A stretch of 64,000 nucleotides of DNA from Corbicula japonica (lineage: Eukaryota > Mollusca > Bivalvia > Venerida > Cyrenidae), in the NCBI GenBank assembly GCA_038501625.1, contig JAZAYU010000009.1:2046001-2110000 (forward strand), given 5' to 3'. Below the pieces are notes generated by a model, which saw only the letters and a program-made list of their open reading frames with translations, made no database searches and was not told the origin of the DNA. The position numbers and the translations under genes are program-made. How positions within the stretch are numbered: the first letter of the stretch is position 1; each line of letters opens with the position of its first letter. Positions 45,621 through 61,366 of the stretch are shown here, one piece after another.

Positions 45621-47507
45621 GATGGATACTCAAAGACCTTACAGACCAGAGAAAGAAAAACTTTTTTTTAATTTGATCGGTTAAACCTCTGAGATTCTGT
45701 TTTATAATCGTACAAATTATCTTGCTCATTAACATTTTTCTTCAATTGCTTTCAGTGAACCTCAATATTTCTTTGATAGCGAAATGTCTGGAAAATATTA
45801 GAGAGAAGCTTTTGTAATATAAGATTTTTTTGTAAATATAGTTCTTTGATATACTGTCTCTCAAGACTTTCTTCGACAGACGTGAGTATTTTTCAAACAT
45901 GTTGTTCACAAAAAAGAAGAAAAATATCAGAAAGATGAGATAGGTGTTGTTTAAGCTATACACGCTTATTTATTGTTTAAGTAATGCAGATATATTTAAT
46001 ATTTAATTTCATAATGCCATTGCTTTGTATATTTTGATTCTTGTCAATCGTAATGCGTATTGTGTGTTTTTTTGCCTTTTTAATGTTAAATGCCAAGCCA
46101 AAGGCATGTGCTGACAAACGTGTGTTTTGTCGTCATTGACGGTGTCTAATAAGACAAAGTATCTGAACAAGTAGATAAGGATTGGTTGTTTAATACCGAA
46201 TAGAATTCTACTTATTTGCAATGGGGATGAACTCAAAACAAAAAATAGGGATCATAATGATCAAGCTGTTTTAAACAGATATAGGTAAATTTTTGTTTAA
46301 GGATTGGTTTAATAGTTCACTATTAATTGGAATGCGCATTCTGCGTATGCTAAAGTCACAAAACGATTGGCAGGGAAAATGCAAATTTATAAACATAAAA
46401 TCGGAACATTTAACCCAAATGGAAAATATGCAGCACAAAATGGAAACATTTTGGGGCAGTACATTATATGCGATCAGTTACAAACATTAAAGGTGATGGA
46501 TATTGTTTTGTTCTTAATCCGGTTAAAGCAAGTTCTTCTTGTGATAGGCGACACAAATCTTACAGGCAGTCATATATCTTAATTAAGTCGGAAAGCTAAC
46601 AATAATAAAATCTGAAGGCAGAACTCTTTAAATGTCAAAGGAATATCTCTAAAGAATAAAATCCACTGAACTTTTGTCAAGCACTTAATCTGCAGTCTTA
46701 ACAGTTGCAAAGTAACAGACATGTCACGATTTGACCTTTAAGTCATCATGTTAATAAGAAATCCACCAGATTGACGTCATTTGACTTAACACGTCTTCAC
46801 TCATTTTTAGGGGTTCGCTGATCTATTCATACCGATAACTTTTCAGATTCTAGTACAAAAATATCAAAGTATTTAATATTCAGTTTAAGTAACAATGTAA
46901 ATAACAAGAAGTGTTCTGAACATCATGTTTCCAAATTTTCCTAATTTCATTACCACATATGACGATGGATGCAGTTTGTTGATTCTTACCTAAATGTTTG
47001 AAAGCAGATAAGCTTCACCCAATTGATTTTCTTTAAATGCTGCATGTAGGGTTTCTTGCTTTCCCGACAGTGAGTTTTTATTAGCACACCATTATTGTTT
47101 AGACTAAATCTCGAACTTAGTGCGTGCAGGCACTCGTGAGTGCTTGCACACATGCGCCCTTGTGTGGGTCTGTGTGTATATTTCTCTCTAGAATATTTTA
47201 TGTATATATATTTTTGTCTTATATGCTTGATGCGCTTGTTTTATTAACAGACTTTAAACATATACATGTATCGATACGGAATCGTTCATTATGTTATATG
47301 ATGCAATTTGAATTAATTACGCATATCATTCTACAGCAGTTCTCTCAAATCATCCAAGTTATTGTCTTTTAAATATGCCAGGTCAACCGCAGAACAATGC
47401 AGCCGTGTTTTGTCAGGAATAAAAGCACAGATATAGTTTCTAGAAAACAAGAATGTTTCTCGTGATTTTGACCATGATAATTTATTCATTTATTTTTTTA
47501 TTTATTA
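45621..47507. other. AT-rich intergenic DNA, no gene seen
   Basis: Frames of 60-85 codons on both strands lack coding composition. No repeat from the named families. Confidence 0.4.
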
Positions 47508-47882
47508 TCAAATGCTGCTATTGTGTTGGATGTTGGGATCCCTTTTCAGGAGATTGTTGAGTTCGAGATGATTCACCAAGGAACTTTTTATGTCTTGTTC
47601 ATAACTGAACATGGTAAAGCAAGTTCCAGTCGGTGCACCATAGAACATTTTTGATCCTCCGCTAGTGAGCATGTGACAAGGTCAATGCGGCCAGCTTGAT
47701 TCATTTCTATAAAATAGTTTTAATGTTTCTTCTTTGAAATCAAACTTTTTATTTACTGATGCTTTCAATATCTCTTTTTCTTGGCTGTGTGAGAAAGCTG
47801 TGTTCTTTGGATGTGGGTTTACTGGTATGGGTATGAAAACATTTTGTAACTTCTTTCTCGAAGTAGACATAAGCCGGCACAT
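47508..47882 (-). pseudogene. Possible decayed ORF with one in-frame TGA
   Basis: From ATG 47882 on the minus strand, 66 codons (MSTSRKKLQNVFIPIPVNPH at residues 5-24, then a Lys/Glu-rich part) run to TGA at 47684. The same frame then continues without another stop (HMLTSGGSKMFYGAPTGTCF and onwards, ending LKRDPNIQHNSSI) to TGA at 47508. The composition on both sides of the inner stop looks protein-like. It could be a pseudogene, two chance frames, or exon remnants. I recognise no family. A selenocysteine reading of the TGA has no support: I saw no SECIS element. Confidence 0.25.
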
Positions 47883-48915
47883 GAAGACACTTTTTCAGGT
47901 AGGCGCTGATTGCATTTAATTTCGTCTAAAACAAATAATGCATGTATCGTTATTCTGAAAATAACGTAATAAAATCGATGTCGTTAAGGATTTAAAAAAT
48001 CAAACATTAATTGGTAAACTTTAAACGTTTCGAAGAATTTAATCATTGTAATAAAACAAGTACAAACTAAACTCAAACGTTTCTAAGGATTGTCTTTCAT
48101 CAACAATGTCTTTCAGGGTTAAACAAAAACAGGAACGTATTATAAAATACAGTTATCTCTAATTCAATGTATTCACAGTGTAAAAAACAAAACCCGCTAC
48201 AAAAAAGTTTCTTATTTTTCGCTGTTATTATCCCAAACATGATATTCGCTTTACGAACAGCATTTATGACAGATATCTTAGGAATTAAATCAATTATGTC
48301 AGCATTGGCATTTTGAAAGAAAAACAATAAGTCCGAGATTTCGTGGAGAAATGACACGATGCAATCAATTATTTTAGACAAATTATGTCAGAGAAATAGT
48401 CAAGAGACAAAAATATTGAATATAGAATAACAGACAATCATTCACAAAACTTCACATAAAATCGTCCATCATATAATGTAGCTCAAGCTGCTATGTCATT
48501 AACATGAATTATTTTCAATATTTTGTTTTGTTTCTATTTAACGATTTTACGAGTTTTCTTTCCCAGTTACAAAAATTTCAGAGCAAATTTGATTTTTATT
48601 GTTTAATTAATACAGCCCATGTAATGCGAGTTTCAACTGATATATACAATACATAAATAAATTTAACTTTAAATATGTGTACATAAAGTACATTTTATTG
48701 CTTTCTATTTAATTATTCTTCACCGATAATATATATTCATCTAAAAAAACTAACGCAATACCGTGGTAACCGCATCTCAATGGCTTAACCGATGCTTTAG
48801 TGGGTATTCACTTCAAACTTGACACCTTAGTTATTTGTACAAGTTGCCTTTGTATATTCACACAGTCTACAACGTTATGTGCAAAAATTTGAAGAATGTG
48901 AAATAAAAAGCAACC
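47883..48915. other. AT-rich intergenic DNA, no gene seen
   Basis: No supported feature. Confidence 0.4.
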
Positions 48916-49410
48916 CAGTGCTATTTGTGCAGTGTGGCGGACGTAAAAGGTTTCCCCGTACTAATGGTCAATACTATTATCAGTAAAATAACCGGTCACC
49001 GATGTCTTGCAGTGATGATAACGTATATCAGGGCTATCCGATCAATTTTATTTGGGGTTGTCCCGGTAAGCTCAATTAGTTGCGTCGTCGGAATTGCAGG
49101 CTAGGCGCTGTCGCCGTGGCGTCCGTGTTCGCTCCAATGTAGAGGCAATATCTTTTGAAATTCACAGTAGCGCTATTTGAGCAGTGTGGCGGCCGTAAAA
49201 CGTCTCCCGTACATATGGTCAGTACATTTATCAGTAAAATAACCCGTCACCGATGTCTTGCAGTGATAATAACGTATATCAGGGCTATCCGATCAACCTT
49301 TATTTGGGGTTGTTCCGGTTAATTCAATTGGTTGCGTGGTCGGAATTGCAGGGCTAGGCGCTGTCGCCGTAGCGGTCCGGGTTCGCTCTCAGGTAGAGGC
49401 ATTATAATTT
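48916..49410 (+). repeat. Tandem pair of tRNA-derived SINE-like units, period 251 bp
   Basis: Two collinear units (about 48916-49158 and 49163-49410) share GCTATTTG-GCAGTGTGGCGG, TATCAGTAAAATAACC, GTCACCGATGTCTTGCAGTG, AACGTATATCAGGGCTATCC, TTTGGGGTTGT, GGAATTGCAGG, CTAGGCGCTGTCGCCGT and a B-box-like GTTCGCTC. The anchor CAGTGAT recurs at 49010 and 49261. The second unit has the better B box (CCGGGTTCGCTCTC). Divergence between the units shows the duplication, or double insertion, is old. Confidence 0.7.
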
Positions 49411-52749
<3,339 letters not shown>

Positions 52750-52926
52750 TTGATAAGGAAAAACGACGGCGGGGAAAATACCACCGAATTTCTACAGCAG
52801 CGATGAATGAAATCAATGTTGATGACTCGCTAGTGTTATCGAAGAATTCCATTGACGAAAGCACCGAGGAAACAGAAAGCGACACTGATACTTCTGAAAG
52901 TGACGAATCCGATGGATTTTCTTCGG
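52750..52926 (+). CDS. Penultimate coding exon of an acidic Ser/Asp/Glu-rich protein gene
   Basis: A 177-nt exon between a TTTCAG acceptor (ending 52749) and a G|GTATAC donor (52927). It begins and ends in phase 1, so its length is a multiple of three. It encodes a basic start (KEKRRRGKYHRIST) and then a strongly acidic stretch (SIDESTEETESDTDTSESDE). The frame is open throughout, GC is higher than in the flanks, and it joins in phase to the exon at 53937. Acidic tails of this kind are common in nuclear and chromatin-associated proteins and in casein kinase 2 substrates, but no domain identifies the gene. Upstream exons were not found. Confidence 0.65.
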
Positions 52927-53936
52927 GTATACACTATTAAGTCCGTATCATCGATAATTTCTGTCATAAATATCCTGCCAGACTTCTAATAATAGTATTT
53001 ATAATAATTACGCCATTACAAAAAGGAGGCGGAGAGAAACTTAAGAAAAGAATCAAAATTGTATTTGCTAACAATAACGGAACTATTATCAGCAGTCTTG
53101 GTGCAAATTATTGGGTGAAGTTTGTAGTGAAATAGCACAGTATTCTAAGTGGTTCAAACATCACAATCATTTAAAAAGTTGTGACTGTTAATTGCATATA
53201 TTTGAAGATTTTTAAATAGTGGTTGTTACAGTACCATATTGAGTTGTCACGTATAAGAATATATTGTTAAAAGTGTAACGTAACTAATTGGTTTCACTGT
53301 TAGTCAATTCAATAGCCAATTTCAGAACACAGCCTCCACTAACATCCAAAGGATGGCTCTTCTTAGAAATAAAGAAGTTACAAACAATTGTTAAAATGAG
53401 AACCTGATGGGTAACCGCTCGATACGATCAATATTCAAGCATTATGTCCCCGGTGGTTTAAATTAAGTTTAAGGGTGCAGCACCTCATACTTGCCCCGTC
53501 CGGTTTTTAACAACAAGTACACGCTGCCTTGGTGAAAAAACCTCCAATACATTCACGACTTTACAATGTTGCATGCTTCTTGATTAAAGAAGGCACTGTC
53601 AACCGATATTGGCTGAAATAAATAAAAATGATCACGTTACTACGTTTTTATTATATAAGAAATATTTCTTCATAGACCTTTATTATCTTTTTAAACCCTG
53701 CCACCATAAGTATAGATTTTCATGTAACAGTCAGCTGGAATGCAGATAAAATCGTAAAAGATCTTGCGCAAAATTAGCATAAACACTTTAAAAGTTATGC
53801 ACTTTTGTTGTTTTTTTTTAAATTTTTAACATATGTGGTTCTGAATAATAATACCATGGTGTTACGAGACATAGTAACTTTGAGAAATACTATGGCCAGT
53901 TAAATTCCGTCTTACGCTCAACATTTTAACTTACAG
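52927..53936 (+). other. Intron, 1010 bp, phase 1
   Basis: GT at 52927 and TTACAG ending at 53936. A family B repeat (53310-53560) sits inside. Confidence 0.6.
53310..53560 (+). repeat. Interspersed repeat family B, copy 4 (intronic)
   Basis: AGAACACAGCCTCCACTAAC, TGAGAACCTGATGGGTAACC, TTTAAGGGTGCAGCACC, CTTGCCCCGTCCGGTTTTTA, then ACAAGTACACGCTGCC. Diverged but collinear with the copies at 45345 and 7690. Confidence 0.55.
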
Positions 53937-54094
53937 AATGGAGTGACGAAGACGACGTAAGTGCTACTGACATTGAATCATCCAGCGACGATGATGAAGA
54001 TAACAACGGCAACAGTGTTGACAAAAATGGACCTTTAAACAATCGAAAACTGAAAGTCGGTGCTATTGATGAGGAAAATGAAAGTTTTATATAA
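53937..54094 (+). CDS. Last coding exon of the acidic Ser/Asp/Glu-rich protein gene
   Basis: It opens after TTACAG, completes the split codon (G|AA, Glu) and continues WSDEDDVSATDIESSSDDDE, then DNNGNSVDKNGPLNNRKLKV, ending ENESFI and TAA at 54092-54094. The phase match with 52750-52926, the shared acidic composition and consensus splice sites at both ends of the 1010-bp intron make this the best-supported host gene in the window. The joined tail ends in a short mixed-charge segment. The protein family is not recognised. The 3' UTR follows; no close AATAAA is certain. Confidence 0.65.
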
Positions 54095-55734
54095 ATTGTC
54101 AACAAAACGTTTCTCATCACAATTTTTACATTTGATTAACTTAGATATTTTTGTATAAATAATTATTCACTATTTCTCGACACAGTCCCAGACTGAGAAA
54201 CATAATTTTCCAAGAAATGTGCAGCCAGACAATCGAATATACATATAAATATATATATAGATAGTACCATAGCTGCCAAAAAGCCACTATACAAAAACAT
54301 GATTTAATGCACAATGTGTTTACGTGTTTTATTACCAGTCGTTTTGTTCTTAGCTGTTCATTATCCACATTACCTTGTAATAAGCTTTTCATTATCCGCA
54401 TACCTCCACTGCATACATCTGTATGTCGTCTCATTTGAAAGCTCTATCTACGTACCGTATAACTGTATAATATATAAGGTGATTATAATCAAAATAATAT
54501 GTATATCGTATATTTTTGGCAATTAAACAATCGAGTGAAATTAAGCCTGCATAAGCTAAACAAATGCGAAAAAAGTGTCACATTGAGAGCTTACAATTAA
54601 AAGACGATGCTTAGTGTGAAGGAAGAGGATAGAATTGATTAATGACAATTGATAATGCCGACGTGTTGGGATTCAAATGATTCTAAAATACATTTCTTAG
54701 GGATAATATAAATACACATTTATTGAATGGTGACTAGTTTTCCAAAATGAGTGTAACTAGTTTTCGACAATGTTCATGTATAATAAAATAAAAAATATAA
54801 AATAATGTTTGCATTAAATGATTTTTAAATGTTCCATCACGGACAGTTTGGTGTCCAAAACATAACTGCAACAAATCATCTGTGATTAAACAGCAAAAGA
54901 TGATTATCCACCTAACGTCTTGAACATGCACACAGTAAGGGTCAATGATTTATTAAAACTACCGGTGAGTAGTGAGGGCTTACCCTTAAGACCAAAACTT
55001 TGCAGAAGAGAGAGATTCTCGTGAGTACCAGTGACGGACTCCTACAAAGCGTAAGATCACAAGGATCGAGGAGCACGACAACAAATAGGTAGCAAAAGAC
55101 CCTCATAAATGGTCTATAGGAATCTATGTTTAATATAACATAACTTCCAACCAAAAGGATGAAAGCTGAACAATTTATCTTGATACCTTATACAAAATGT
55201 CTTTGCTATTGCTTTGAGTGTACAATTTATTGTATTGCCTTTGTAGTGTAGCAAGCGATTTGAAGTGTTTGCATTGGCTTTCATTTAAAAGAATTACAAG
55301 ACCCAAAGAAATGATTACTATGCACGAATCAGTTCAAGAAGGGCGACTACTATTGCTCTAGAACATTCCCAGCTTTAACTCAGTAATTTCATGGCAATTT
55401 ACGACCATAAATATAGCCATTTGGCTTAGAATTAGTACTACATGATAGTCATGATAAATTGAAGTTGCTTGATTAATACGTGGTGACATGAAAAGTAGTA
55501 CAAGGACTCTACGTGCAGGTGAACATTCACGACTGTTAAGTAATGATTCGACAACGGGCTACGTAAAAATCAGCGTATTCATAATCTGTAATAACTGCAG
55601 TTCGCAAGCGTGGCTGAACGATGTACTATCGCACATCTAGAAACACCGGTACGAGTGGTGAATATTCTGAAGCAATATAATGCAAACATTCTAATGGTGC
55701 AAAATGCGATGGAAAATAAGGTTTCTGTAACATT
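54095..55734. other. Probable 3' UTR then AT-rich intergenic DNA
   Basis: After the stop codon I find ATAAATAATT near 54157 and AATAAAATAAAAAATATAAA near 54782 as possible cleavage-signal regions. No further gene is supported. Confidence 0.35.
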
Positions 55735-55900
55735 TGTGAACTATGCATACCAGGAATGGCCACGTTCAGAATACACAGCCCAAAAGTAGAGAGGAAAAGA
55801 GAGCTTAAGCACAAAGAGAGCATAAAATGATCAGATTCAAAAACCAAAAACAATTAACGAATAGGAGAAGAGGTTACTGCCTTAGAACGGCCAGGTCTCC
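55735..55900 (+). repeat. Interspersed repeat family B, copy 5
   Basis: ATGCATACCAGGAATGGCCA, TTCAGAATACACAGCCC, GAGAGGAAAAGAGAGC, CAATTAACGAA, then GGTTACTGCCTTAGAACGGC. It keeps the 5' half of the family only. Confidence 0.6.
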
Positions 55901-56299
55901 TATCATTGGACGTAATGACTTAGTTTTTGACTTTGCATAACTCTTTTTATATAGCCTGACATGCAGCATCACAGTTTAATAAACAATAAATACATAGTTT
56001 ATAATGATTGTGGAAACACTGTTTTCCATTTTTAACATGGTTACCCAATTTCTCCACTTTAAGCTACGCACTTCCTGATCAAGAAACACAAAACGAGCGG
56101 TTATAGAAACATATTGGACCTAAAATAGTCTCGTACGAAACATACGAACTGAAGTCAGACAAAACTGTTGACTTCGCTCAAAAGACACAGGCGTTCGTTT
56201 AAGCGGTTAAATAATTATTTATCTGAAGTTATTTTAACTTACTTTTTATCTGAAAGTAACGTAACTGCTTCGTTCGAATTTAAGTATTTTGTGAAGAGA
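55901..56299. other. Spacer, no gene seen
   Basis: No supported feature. Confidence 0.4.
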
Positions 56300-56570
56300 T
56301 ATGTCGCCGGCATTAAGAAAAAGAAAAAAAAACGCATTCCAGGAAAAATCTGCTTCCCTGCAAAGTCAAAAAGATGAAAGGAAAGGAGAAAAACCATAAA
56401 CCCACAAACAATGAACAATCATTACCACAAGAGGGTTAAACTCCTTGGAACGGTTGGCGGAACAGCTCTGCGGTTTAAACGAGGTTAGAAACTAGAAAGA
56501 AGTTCCATACTTCACATTTACAATTTTAGGTTTTCACACGAACAAAGAAGGTACAAGTTGTACTCATAAA
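56300..56570 (+). repeat. Interspersed repeat family B, copy 6
   Basis: GCATTCCAGGAAAAATCTGC, GAAAGGAAAGGAGAAA, AAACTCCTTGGAACGGTTGG, CGGTTTAAACGAGGTTAGAA, then TTTTCACACGAACAAAGAAG and GTACAAGTTGT. More diverged than copy 3 but in the same order. Confidence 0.55.
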
Positions 56571-57869
56571 TCAACGAATGAATACAATATGCAAATGCAC
56601 ATGCTTGTCACTTTCAAGCGAAATAGGTAGCTACAAGATAATCTTACTGAGACTAGAGCAATAGAATTAAATTTAGCAAGAATATAATGACAGAAATAAA
56701 AGACAATGGTCGAGCTTCAACCTTCTTTTTTAAGATTTTCCTAGAAACATTCGTTAAGCTTTATCCGCTCCCATTACAACAACTCATGCGCATTGTCAGT
56801 TTATAATGGTTTCTATGGAAATCTTGACAAAGAACGTAGAAAGTCGAACAATGCCGTCATTAACCTGCTGGTTTCTCTCGATATTCATAATTGACAGGAG
56901 GTCATGAGGTTCCGGTCCTTTACCAGTGCGTTTATACTCTATATACTATACTTTACATTTACGCATTTAGATTTAAACGTGTTATTTTGAATTTACATGT
57001 AAAGATAAAGTCTCAGTAATTTACTTACTATTGATCTTGCCCATAATAGTGAATTTAAACCGATACTTTTCAATGTTTTATCTGGTGATAAAGGTAAAGA
57101 TAATGCTAGTATGTCAAATCAAGTAGTATAGAAGATACTATTATGGTCAAATTCAAAAGTTACGGACAGATTCAAAAATTGAAGTAACACACATGGTATT
57201 TGGAACATTGTAAATGGATAAATCGTTTGATAGGTACTGTCACAATATTTCATTAAATGCTTAAATTTGTTCCCCTTTGTTAAATCAGGTTGAATTCCCT
57301 CTTTTTTTCAACAATTTAATTCTCTGGTCATATATATGCGACCAGAAAAATCAAGGTCGAATGATGTCCGGACACTGCTCTGAACAACTCTTCCTCTGCT
57401 TTATCCCATCTTAAATACCAAAATATTTTCGATTATACGAGTATATCCTTTTTATTCATTTTAAACATTTCGATGCCATGAATTTAAAATTGAAAAGCAG
57501 AATGAAATACTAGCCATGAAATATAAATTAAGAACGCTCACGAGATGACCTTACGTGTTCATTATATTAAAATAACAATATAGCTGTTACCAAATAGGCA
57601 ACAATTTAACCCAATGTACAAATGTCAAAGTTGTTTTTAATAATGTTTAATTTTATTTCAATAAACCAATACATGATCCAAAACTCAGCTTTCCATAATC
57701 ACCTTCATACACAAACATCAGCGTAGCCGTAACTTAAGGCGACACAAACAAAAGAAGCGGCGATACTTTAACATAACGGCGTCTAGTCGAAATATTGAGG
57801 CAGCGGCCGCCGCCCCTGCCGCACCATTGACTACACCTATGACAAATTATCGTTCAGAATGAATCAGGC
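56571..57869. other. AT-rich intergenic DNA with one GC pocket
   Basis: At about 57801-57827 GCAGCGGCCGCCGCCCCTGC is an isolated GC-rich pocket. No frame or site explains it. Confidence 0.4.
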
Positions 57870-58010
57870 TTGTACTGATTCGAATATTGATGTGACGTGG
57901 ATATGTGGCGTCGGCAGTATTTTGCATTTCATTTACGACCTAAGAACAATCCCAGTCGAACAGAGCCTGCAATTTTTCATCATTGTGGTGTGTTGTTGCT
58001 TTCAAAGTTT
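57870..58010 (+). repeat. Interspersed repeat family A, diverged copy
   Basis: CCCAGTCGAACAGAGCCTGC, then AATTTTTCATCATTGTGGTG and TTGCTTTCAAAGTTTTCC match the family A core with several changes. Confidence 0.5.
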
Positions 58011-58289
58011 TCCTTTAAATTTATTATATAATTTTGGCGATTGTGTAAGTTGTTAAAAGGAATGATACGTTAGGTACTAATGTGTTTTGCCCTTTTTTTT
58101 TATCAACGTTCCATTTTAATATCTGACATTTTGTTTATGATAACGTATATTATTAACAATATTATCCTGAGTCATGTATGAGTGAAAAGCTTAAAAAAGA
58201 AAGAAATGGCAAGAATCCCCACTGATTAGCTTTATTGGAATCTGCTCAAGTGCATTTCATTCTTTCTGTTATTAAGATGCATACGATAA
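58011..58289. other. Spacer, no gene seen
   Basis: No supported feature. Confidence 0.4.
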
Positions 58290-58400
58290 TTTTGTTCCAT
58301 TAATTTACCTCGACATGTCTTTCATGACAGTTGTAATTTCAAATCAAGACAATTTAGGTCACATCGACGGTGAAAGTCGCGAACGAAACGTGCAAATAAC
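58290..58400 (-). repeat. Interspersed repeat family C, copy 2
   Basis: Minus strand: TGTCATGAAAGACATGTCGA, GGTAAATTAA, TATGCATCTTAATAACAG. This is a diverged match to 3190-3310 and 62440-62540. Confidence 0.4.
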
Positions 58401-59527
58401 GTTATCGCTAATCCTTTAATTTCGATGTAACTACAAGTAACAAATAGATTTGTAGGTTCTAGTAGCATGAGATTGTTTTGTTTGAACTTTTTAAATTTCA
58501 GTGAGTTCCTACAGTTCTTATAGAGGCATACCAAAGTGGTAATTTGCCACAAATGAGATATCTAGAAGACTGAGACACCGTAAATATTTTGAAGAAACAC
58601 ACTTTTCGAAATAATGGTAAATGAAAAAATAACAGCTATTAAAATAATATTCACTACAATATTCTAAAACAGGAAATGTTTAAATTCTACGATTTTCAGA
58701 AGACGAAATTTTAATGTCTGATTTAAAAACAAAACAAAACAAAAACAACAAACAACAAATTCCAACATGTGTTTGCTCTGAGCATTAAATGTATGTCAGA
58801 ACTGTTTCGTTTATGATCTATTGGTGTTTATTATCCCTTAATTGAATTGGATTAACTGGGGGAAATAGAACAGTTCTGATTATGATAAAACAAAATGTTT
58901 AAATGAGGCAAATACGCAATTATTTATTTGTCCACAGGAAAACGTCACGGAAACGCTTGAAAACTTGTGACAAAACCGAGTTGATGTCATACAAAATAAG
59001 TTTACTTATATATATTTCCGGTTTTTTTAAGTAATGCATTTAAGCTGGTGATAAATCTTAGTAATACCATTTTGCAACAGCAGCCTGACAGGGACTTGAG
59101 GGATTATAATTACTATTCTGATCGTGAACAATATCGTTAGCATGATAGTATTGCTTTTTATTTAGAACTTCAACATGTAATATAAATCAGGTTCATGCAC
59201 ATTTTCTTGCTGTTTTTGTTTTGTTTGTTTGAATGATGTCAATACAGGTGAATGTCGTGTTATATGAAATAATGCGGGTCTCAAAATACTCCTGTCACTG
59301 CGTTCACTTTGAAAATTGATGAATACTTCTACCCATGCGTTCACATTAAAATTTTTTCTAACTTGTGATATAAATCACCAAACATATGGCCGTGAAATAG
59401 TGGAGGCTTATAGCATATGACAAGAGGTTTAAATAAGCATTTAGGACGAATCAAATGTCAGAACTTTGCTCAATTGTAAAAATATTGACTTTTAAAGAGA
59501 GATCTTGCTTTTTGTGATTTCCATTGC
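58401..59527. other. AT-rich intergenic DNA, no gene seen
   Basis: No supported feature. Confidence 0.4.
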
Positions 59528-59715
59528 AAATGTTGTGAATGTTCTTAGAAGTTAACAGAAGTTTAGCGAATGTGAGATGACCATTGTTTAAACTTAACTT
59601 AGGGATGTCAGGGATTTTGCAATTTGTTTGCGATATCCAGTGCAATTTGGTGAATGTTCTCAGAATAACCGGAGGTTAAGCGAACATGAGATGACAATTA
59701 TTTAACATTGATTTT
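59528..59715. repeat. Two-copy direct repeat, period 115 bp
   Basis: TGAATGTTCTTAGAAGTTAA at about 59536 and TGAATGTTCTCAGAATAACC at about 59651 are each followed by AGGTTAAGCGAA- or AGTTTAGCGAA-like sequence and GAGATGAC.ATT.TTTAA. Confidence 0.6.
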
Positions 59716-60354
59716 AGGAGATCAGCATGGACAATTTTTTTAATTTAAAAACAAAGAGTAGTCAATGGGGCGGTGGTACGCTAAAAGACAGTCATCGATA
59801 CGTATAATTAGCTACGAACGTCAGAGATTAACGAATAGGATGGCCACAGGAGGTTAATTGCACTTTATGATTACACGTTCAGAGTGCCAGGGTAGTATCA
59901 ATAATGAGTTTGTTTTTTGTTTTTGTCTTATATCAATATTAATATGATAAAAGGCGACATGTTTACTCAGTTTTTGGTGTCATATATTAACAAGTACTAT
60001 GTAAGTCAAATATGTTGAAAAATCATTTCAATTCATAACTAGTTATGATCAGCTACATGTAATCAACCTCAGAATTGTGAATGTTAAAACCCGAGCTGCG
60101 AGCGTTTCAAACTAGTTGGTTGGATGACTTTTCATGTCTTCATTGCATTTCATTTTATCTTTTATTTGAAATTACTCATTCAGAGGGACATTTATATACA
60201 ATGCTCTTTCTCAAAGATTCGCATAACAGTGCCTAATTTTGAGCTTGTTGCGCAAAGACTGTCCTGTTTTTTGAGATCTATCTATTTCCCTGTCCTTTTG
60301 AAATCCAAGCTAGAGCACTTATTACGATGCGGTATTTTATGTTTTTGCTTAAAA
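59716..60354. other. AT-rich intergenic DNA, no gene seen
   Basis: The 133-codon frame 60124-60525 (+) runs into a family A repeat and has no coding signature. Confidence 0.4.
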
Positions 60355-60442
60355 GTCTTAAACAGTCTCAGTCAAACCGAGCCTGCAATATTTTCATATT
60401 TGTCGTGTTCGGTGGTTTTCAAAGTTACCTGTTCATCTATTT
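60355..60442 (+). repeat. Interspersed repeat family A, core-only copy
   Basis: CTCAGTCAAACCGAGCCTGC, AATATTTTCATATTTGTCGT, GTTCGGTGGTTTTCAAAGTT, then GTTCATCTATTT. Confidence 0.65.
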
Positions 60443-60782
60443 ACTGGGGTCGCAAACATTGCATAAGGCGAAAACTGGCTAAAATTTCAAAAATGAATTT
60501 TGGGGGAATACTTATTGTCTCCTAGATTTTAGTGAAGAAATGTATTTAGCTAAGGATGTACTAATGTTTGCAAGCTCAATTTAGTCTAATTCATGTCTTA
60601 ATTACCAAGCACATGCTAAAACAAAAGAAAAACCTTTTGCATGAGAACTCTGAAATTCGTGAACAATTTACCAAAGCAACTCATACCCGAAATAAGTATA
60701 TTCTGGTCTTCAATGTTTAGTGCTAATTCGTCAAAATAATAGTGAACGATTGGACTCGCCACAGTTGCAATCCAAATTGAGG

Positions 60783-60964
60783 TTTACTTTTAAAGGATTT
60801 CCGGGGATACCCCTGACCCCGATGTCTGCTACCACATACACATGCAATATAACGGATCTGGTTTCGGTACAGTAAGGTAGACAACTCATGCACTATCATG
60901 ACTATGTAAGGGCGATCTACTAGAATATACTGCAAGCAATGCAAAACCATCCTTTAAAGTAAAG
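60783..60964. repeat. Small MITE with TTTACTTT(T)AAAGGAT ends
   Basis: TTTACTTTTAAAGGAT at 60783 and ATCCTTTAAAGTAAA at the right end are inverse apart from one T. The element is about 182 bp with no coding content worth calling. Confidence 0.6.
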
Positions 60965-61366
60965 AAATAATTGTGAAAAAATTTCAGAATAGTGGCATAA
61001 CAAGAATTTCATAAATTAATTTAAATACAAATAGTACTTCTCGAGTTTCTGAGAAAATCATTATAACACAAACAAAAATATGAGCAGGATAAAGCTAAAG
61101 TGAAAATAATAAATGCATCAACATCCTAATTTATTGTTTACTTCTTCTAAAGCTCATCAACTTCAAGTTTGACCAGATCTGCAGACTCAGCTAAAACTAC
61201 ACTTTATGAATGTTTGTAACGAATACTGCTCACTGTACAAATAAGCATCGACTGTGGAAAGTTCTATGGTACCTCTGTGAGCATTCGTGTTAATATAACA
61301 TATTTAATTCAAACTCGCTGGTGCTTAAACAACGTCATTATTTCTACATAAAATACATGAATTTAA
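60965..61366. other. AT-rich intergenic DNA, no gene seen
   Basis: No supported feature. Confidence 0.4.

Noticed and set aside
57801..57827. GC pocket GCAGCGGCCGCCGCCCC as a CpG-island promoter
   Set aside because: Under 40 bp, with no surrounding CpG enrichment and no gene nearby.
60124..60525. 133-codon frame on + strand
   Set aside because: It runs through a family A repeat and no other copy keeps the frame.
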